47,083 nt of DNA from Propionivibrio dicarboxylicus. Its GTDB lineage: Bacteria; Pseudomonadota; Gammaproteobacteria; Burkholderiales; Rhodocyclaceae. The stretch spans positions 1 to 47,083 of the forward strand of contig NZ_FNCY01000027.1 in NCBI RefSeq assembly GCF_900099695.1, written 5' to 3'. Numbering within the stretch: position 1 is the stretch's first letter; the number at the start of each line of letters is the position of its first letter. The translations under genes and the position numbers were made by a program. The notes beneath the pieces are model-generated. The model saw only the letters and a list, made by a program, of their open reading frames with translations. It was not told the DNA's origin and did not search any database. Shown in pieces: positions 44,458-47,083 of this stretch.

Positions 44458-44486
44458 ATTAGGGCATAAAGGGTTCGGGCTGTCAA
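44458..44486 (-). promoter_or_regulatory. Candidate promoter of the transketolase-GarR-SDR operon
   Basis: On the minus strand a perfect TTGACA (44486-44481) is followed after 17 bases by CCTAAT (44463-44458, four of six matches). It lies in the 179-base gap between the regulator gene and the transketolase genes and starts transcription about 70 bases before the first start codon. Confidence 0.6.
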
Positions 44487-44562
44487 GCGAATCACCGGTG
44501 TGTGGGATCGGGACTTTTTTGCGAGAACGGTGGCAAAACCTGGGTGACTGCGCGGCCCGGAA

Positions 44563-45303
44563 TCAGGGGCGGGCGGTACCGAGCGTTTTTTCCAGCGGTC
44601 GTTTGGTCTTGTGGAGAATGCCCTGAATCGTCTCTTCGATGTGGTCTTCCATCAGTTTCTCGCACAGTGCCTTGTCGCCGGTCTTGAGCGCATCGATCAG
44701 TTGACGGTGATAGCGCAGGCCCATTTCGGTGCCGAGCAGGCCGACGATGTCGACCATGGCCGACGAGAGAATCACGTTGATGAGTTCGTAGACTTTGACG
44801 ATCAGCGGATTCTGCGAGATTTGTGCGAGGCGGTAATGGAACTGGTGATCGGCCGCCGCTTGCTGGACGCAGTCCTGTGTCGTCGAGAGTTCGATCATGC
44901 GGGTGTAGGTATCTTCGAGACACGCGAGGTCGTGATCCGTGATCTTGGAAACGACGAGGCCGATGGTGCCCTTTTCGATGATCTTCCGATATTCGAGGAC
45001 GGTGATGATATCCTGGTTTTCGCTGATCTGGATCAGCGGGTGCAGGGTGTCCATGGCGTTGATCGTCGAGAAGTCGCGGACGAAGTTGCCGCCGCCGTGC
45101 TGCGTTTCGACGAGGCCAAGGATCTCGAGTTGCTGGATGGCAGCCCGGACCGTGACGCGACTGACGCCGAAGGTTTCGCAGAGATCGCTCTCCGACGGGA
45201 GTTTTTCCCCTGCTTTCCAGACGCCGGCCATCAGTTGCGATTTCAACTGCATGTAGACCTGCGAGCGGAGCGACTCGGTCTTGATCTTCTTCAGTTTTGG
45301 CAC
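44563..45303 (-). CDS. GntR/FCD-family transcriptional regulator, GTG start
   Basis: Likely local regulator of the catabolic cluster. GTG 45303 (behind AGGTCTGTATC) gives 246 residues, the usual size. The frame remains open upstream but overlaps promoter and terminator sequence. The winged helix is at about 15-80: VWKAGEKLPSESDLCETFGV, SRVTVRAAIQQLEILGLVE, GGGNFV. The helical FCD domain follows, with HQFHYRLAQIS and the late KLMEDHIEETI supplying metal- or ligand-binding His. It sits between the TRAP genes and the enzyme genes. The inducer is probably the imported substrate or an early product. Confidence 0.9.
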   Translation of the reverse strand: MPKLKKIKTESLRSQVYMQLKSQLMAGVWKAGEKLPSESDLCETFGVSRVTVRAAIQQLEILGLVETQHGGGNFVRDFSTINAMDTLHPLIQISENQDIITVLEYRKIIEKGTIGLVVSKITDHDLACLEDTYTRMIELSTTQDCVQQAAADHQFHYRLAQISQNPLIVKVYELINVILSSAMVDIVGLLGTEMGLRYHRQLIDALKTGDKALCEKLMEDHIEETIQGILHKTKRPLEKTLGTARP

Positions 45304-45370
45304 GATACAGACCTGTTCGTTAATTCGGCGGACGTCACGGTGAAAGTGGAAGCGTGGCGCTGGAGGCCGT

Positions 45371-45378
45371 ATTTTATA
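45371..45378 (-). promoter_or_regulatory. Possible -10 region of the GntR gene
   Basis: TATAAAAT on the minus strand lies about 70 bases before the GTG start. No good -35 box is seen at 16-18 bases (TGCCGG is the nearest). A palindrome GACGATCGTC (45386-45395) lies in the spacer and could hold a regulator. The 181-base gap otherwise contains only the dctP terminator. Confidence 0.4.
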
Positions 45379-45428
45379 CGATTGGGACGATCGTCGCCGG
45401 CAGGACGGTCCGTTCGGCGGCCGCTGGG

Positions 45429-45469
45429 AAAACACGCACCTGGCACGAGGAGGCGCCAGGCGCGTGTTT
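45429..45469 (-). terminator. Terminator of the TRAP binding-protein gene
   Basis: On the minus strand, AAACACGCGCCTGGC and GCCAGGTGCGTGTTT pair over 15 bases with one G-U, around a ten-base loop, and end in TTTT before CCC. It starts 16 bases after the dctP stop. It should separate transporter and regulator transcripts at least in part. Confidence 0.75.
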
Positions 45470-45484
45470 GCATCGCCCGGATGC

Positions 45485-46480
45485 TTACTTCGCGTCGCGA
45501 ATCGCGTCGATCGCCTTGATGTATTCCTCACCGCCGTACTTCGACGTGAACATCTGGCGTACCGGCTTCGAAGCCTCGAAGAAGGGCTGCGGATCGACCT
45601 TCTCGATGACCTGCAGACCGGCCTTCTTGACCTCGGCGATGATCTTGGCGACGTTGTCGTTATTCAGCTTGCGCTGATAGTTTCCGGCTTCCTGCGCCGC
45701 TTCGATGACCGCTTTCTGTTGCGCCGGGGTGAGCGACTCGAACTTCTGCTTGTTCATCGCCACCAGCAATGCGCTGTAGGCGTGATTGGTCAGCGACAGA
45801 TACTTCTGCACTTCGTAGAACTTGCCCGAGTAGAGCAGGCCGAGCGACTGTTCCTGCGCGTCGACGGTCTTCATCTCCAGCGCCGTGTAGAGTTCGCCGA
45901 TGGGCATCGGAACGGGGTTGGCGCCGAGCAGCTTCCAGGTTTCATTGTGCGCCGGGCTGCCGTTGGTGCGGACCTTGAGACCCTTGACGTCGGCCGGCGA
46001 ATTGACCGGGCCGCGCGAATTGGTCAGCTCACGCCAGCCGGTATCCCAATAGGCGAGGCCCTTGAGATTGAACTCGGCGAGCTTGTCCATGATGTCCTGG
46101 CCGACCTTGCCGTCGAGCGTTCGGTAGGCGTGTGCCGTGTCCTTGAAGATGAACGGGATATCGAAGACGCCGAGCAACGGGACGATTCCGGTGTAATTGG
46201 AAGAACCGGAAATGACGATGTCAATGGATCCGCCGCGGGCGCTGGAAATGGCGGCCTGGGCGTGGCCGAGTGCGCTGTCGGAAAAGACTTTGACTTCCAT
46301 CGCGCCGCCGGTCTTGGCCTTGAGCAGTTCGTTCATCTTTTCGCCGCCGGCGGTTTGCGGGTCGCTGCGAGCGGCTTCCGAGGCGAAACGCAAGACCATC
46401 TGGGCTTGGGCGCTGCCGATCGTCGTGACGAGCAGACCGACCGCGGCAAGCGATGCGAGTAAGGCATTTTTAAGCTTCAT
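45485..46480 (-). CDS. TRAP transporter substrate-binding protein (DctP family)
   Basis: Periplasmic receptor of a tripartite ATP-independent transporter, usually for small organic acids. The 331-residue precursor has a signal peptide (MKLKNALLASLAAVGLLVTT...AQA) cleaved before QMVLRFASEA. The conserved DctP core is present: GGSIDIVISGSSNYTGIVP, the Arg-containing segment GLKVRTNGSPAHNETWKLLG, with its Arg expected to hold the ligand carboxylate, and PVPMPIGELYTALEMKTVDA. AGGAGGAG precedes the ATG. It follows dctM on the same strand after 145 bases. The ligand cannot be named from sequence. Confidence 0.92.
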   Translation of the reverse strand: MKLKNALLASLAAVGLLVTTIGSAQAQMVLRFASEAARSDPQTAGGEKMNELLKAKTGGAMEVKVFSDSALGHAQAAISSARGGSIDIVISGSSNYTGIVPLLGVFDIPFIFKDTAHAYRTLDGKVGQDIMDKLAEFNLKGLAYWDTGWRELTNSRGPVNSPADVKGLKVRTNGSPAHNETWKLLGANPVPMPIGELYTALEMKTVDAQEQSLGLLYSGKFYEVQKYLSLTNHAYSALLVAMNKQKFESLTPAQQKAVIEAAQEAGNYQRKLNNDNVAKIIAEVKKAGLQVIEKVDPQPFFEASKPVRQMFTSKYGGEEYIKAIDAIRDAK

Positions 46481-46597
46481 GGGGCTCCTCCTGTAACGTG
46501 TAATGATTGGTGTGCGACAACTTCTATTTGGCTGTGCGTCTTTTACTGCGAGGTACTTGAACTACTGAAAACTGCTGCATGACAACGGCCTTGTTGG

Positions 46598-46614
46598 GCG
46601 CAATGACATTGCGC
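46598..46614. repeat. Palindrome between dctM and dctP
   Basis: GCGCAATG, A, CATTGCGC is a perfect inverted repeat in the 145-base gap, 12 bases after the dctM stop on the minus strand. There is no T run, so it may be an mRNA stabiliser that lets the binding protein be made in excess over the permease, or a protein-binding site. Nothing else recognisable lies in this gap. Confidence 0.5.
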
Positions 46615-46625
46615 TGAGGCTTCTT

Positions 46626-47083
46626 TTAGTAGAACCACCGTGCCGGTACCGTCACCAGTTGTGGGAACGCCACCAGCAGGAACATCACCAGCGTCTCCGC
46701 TACCAGGAACGGGAACATCCCCTTGATCACCGTATCCAGATTCACCCGCGCAACGCTCGAGACCACGTTCAGCACCGTTCCCACCGGCGGCGTGATCAGC
46801 CCGATCGCGTTGTTCATCATGAACATGATCCCGAAGTAGTACGGGTCGATCCCCGCCGCCTTCACCAACGGCATCAGCACCGGCGTCAGAATCAGCACCG
46901 TCGGCGCCAGGTCCAGCGCCGTCCCCACCGCAAAGACCAGAATCATCAGAATGATCATCAGCAGCAGACGGTTGTCCATGAACGGCGCCATCATCTCCGT
47001 CACTTGCGCCGGAATGTCCGCGATCGTGATCAGCCACGCCGACACCATCGACGCCGCCACGATCAGCATGATCGAACTCGCCG
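46626..47083 (-). CDS. TRAP transporter large permease (DctM family), 5' part outside the window
   Basis: The visible C-terminal 152 or so residues are highly hydrophobic, with about four membrane helices. They match the end of DctM: FAVGTALDLAPTVLILTPVL, then GIDPYYFGIMFMMNNAIGLI and TPPVGTVLNVVSSVARV, the last holding the TPPVG loop of this ion-transporter superfamily. DctM couples sodium entry to substrate uptake in the inner membrane. The frame remains open to the window edge. A small subunit DctQ, if present, must lie upstream of it, beyond the window. Confidence 0.93.
   Translation of the reverse strand, partial: ASSIMLIVAASMVSAWLITIADIPAQVTEMMAPFMDNRLLLMIILMILVFAVGTALDLAPTVLILTPVLMPLVKAAGIDPYYFGIMFMMNNAIGLITPPVGTVLNVVSSVARVNLDTVIKGMFPFLVAETLVMFLLVAFPQLVTVPARWFY

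Noticed and set aside
44490-44562. Intrinsic terminator after the GntR gene (AAAAAAG on the minus strand)
   Set aside because: The run is A, not T, on the coding strand, and no GC hairpin precedes it.
1-47083. CRISPR arrays, tRNA or rRNA genes, insertion sequences, phage genes, tandem repeats
   Set aside because: None was seen on reading both strands. All intergenic repeats found are single inverted repeats.

Overview
The window is a GC-rich chromosomal segment of a betaproteobacterium. Rhodocyclales is the best guess, inferred from protein style (four-cysteine ribosomal protein S4, AcnD/PrpF, FadL, UbiA-UbiD, CbiMN) and not proven. There is no rRNA, tRNA, CRISPR array, prophage or insertion sequence. 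All recognisable genes look intact except two cut by the window edges: the 5' part of tuf on the left and the 5' part of a TRAP dctM gene on the right.

Region 1 (1-14976, all +) is the end of the str operon followed by unbroken S10, spc and alpha ribosomal operons: tuf, rpsJ, rplCDWB, rpsS, rplV, rpsC, rplP, rpmC, rpsQ, rplNXE, rpsNH, rplFR, rpsE, rpmD, rplO, secY, infA, rpmJ, rpsMKD, rpoA, rplQ. It closes with a clear terminator. Genes overlap or lie a few bases apart. Two internal promoters (before rplC and before rplN) each carry a perfect TATAAT inside a GC-rich inverted repeat, and hairpins follow them.

Region 2 (15000-30911) is housekeeping and surface functions: a YciA-like thioesterase, a FadL porin, a DUF2802 protein, a SPOR protein, a small TPR protein, RidA, RecG, a small HMA-like protein, an LplT-like transporter, UbiA and UbiD for ubiquinone, a 1215-residue sensor with GGDEF and EAL domains, YebC, and a zinc-ribbon membrane protein with a HEAGH motif.

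Region 3 (30912-33750) begins with a cobalamin riboswitch that should control cobalt uptake genes cbiM and cbiN. A predicted outer-membrane barrel gene follows. The next 450 bases hold no gene but contain a strong inverted repeat and a cluster of DnaA-box-like nonamers.

Region 4 (33751-40865) is a propionate (2-methylcitrate cycle) locus. A regulator with two winged helices and an FCD domain, prpB and an aminotransferase run on the minus strand. acnD and prpF run on the plus strand. The divergent gap has a near-consensus promoter overlapped by a 16-base perfect palindrome. prpC is absent from the window.

Region 5 (40922-47083, all -) is a catabolic cluster: TRAP dctM and dctP, a GntR/FCD regulator, a two-subunit transketolase, a GarR-like beta-hydroxyacid dehydrogenase and a short-chain dehydrogenase. 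It looks like uptake and breakdown of a small polyhydroxylated or sulfonated acid whose identity I cannot read from sequence. It is the best candidate here for an undescribed pathway.
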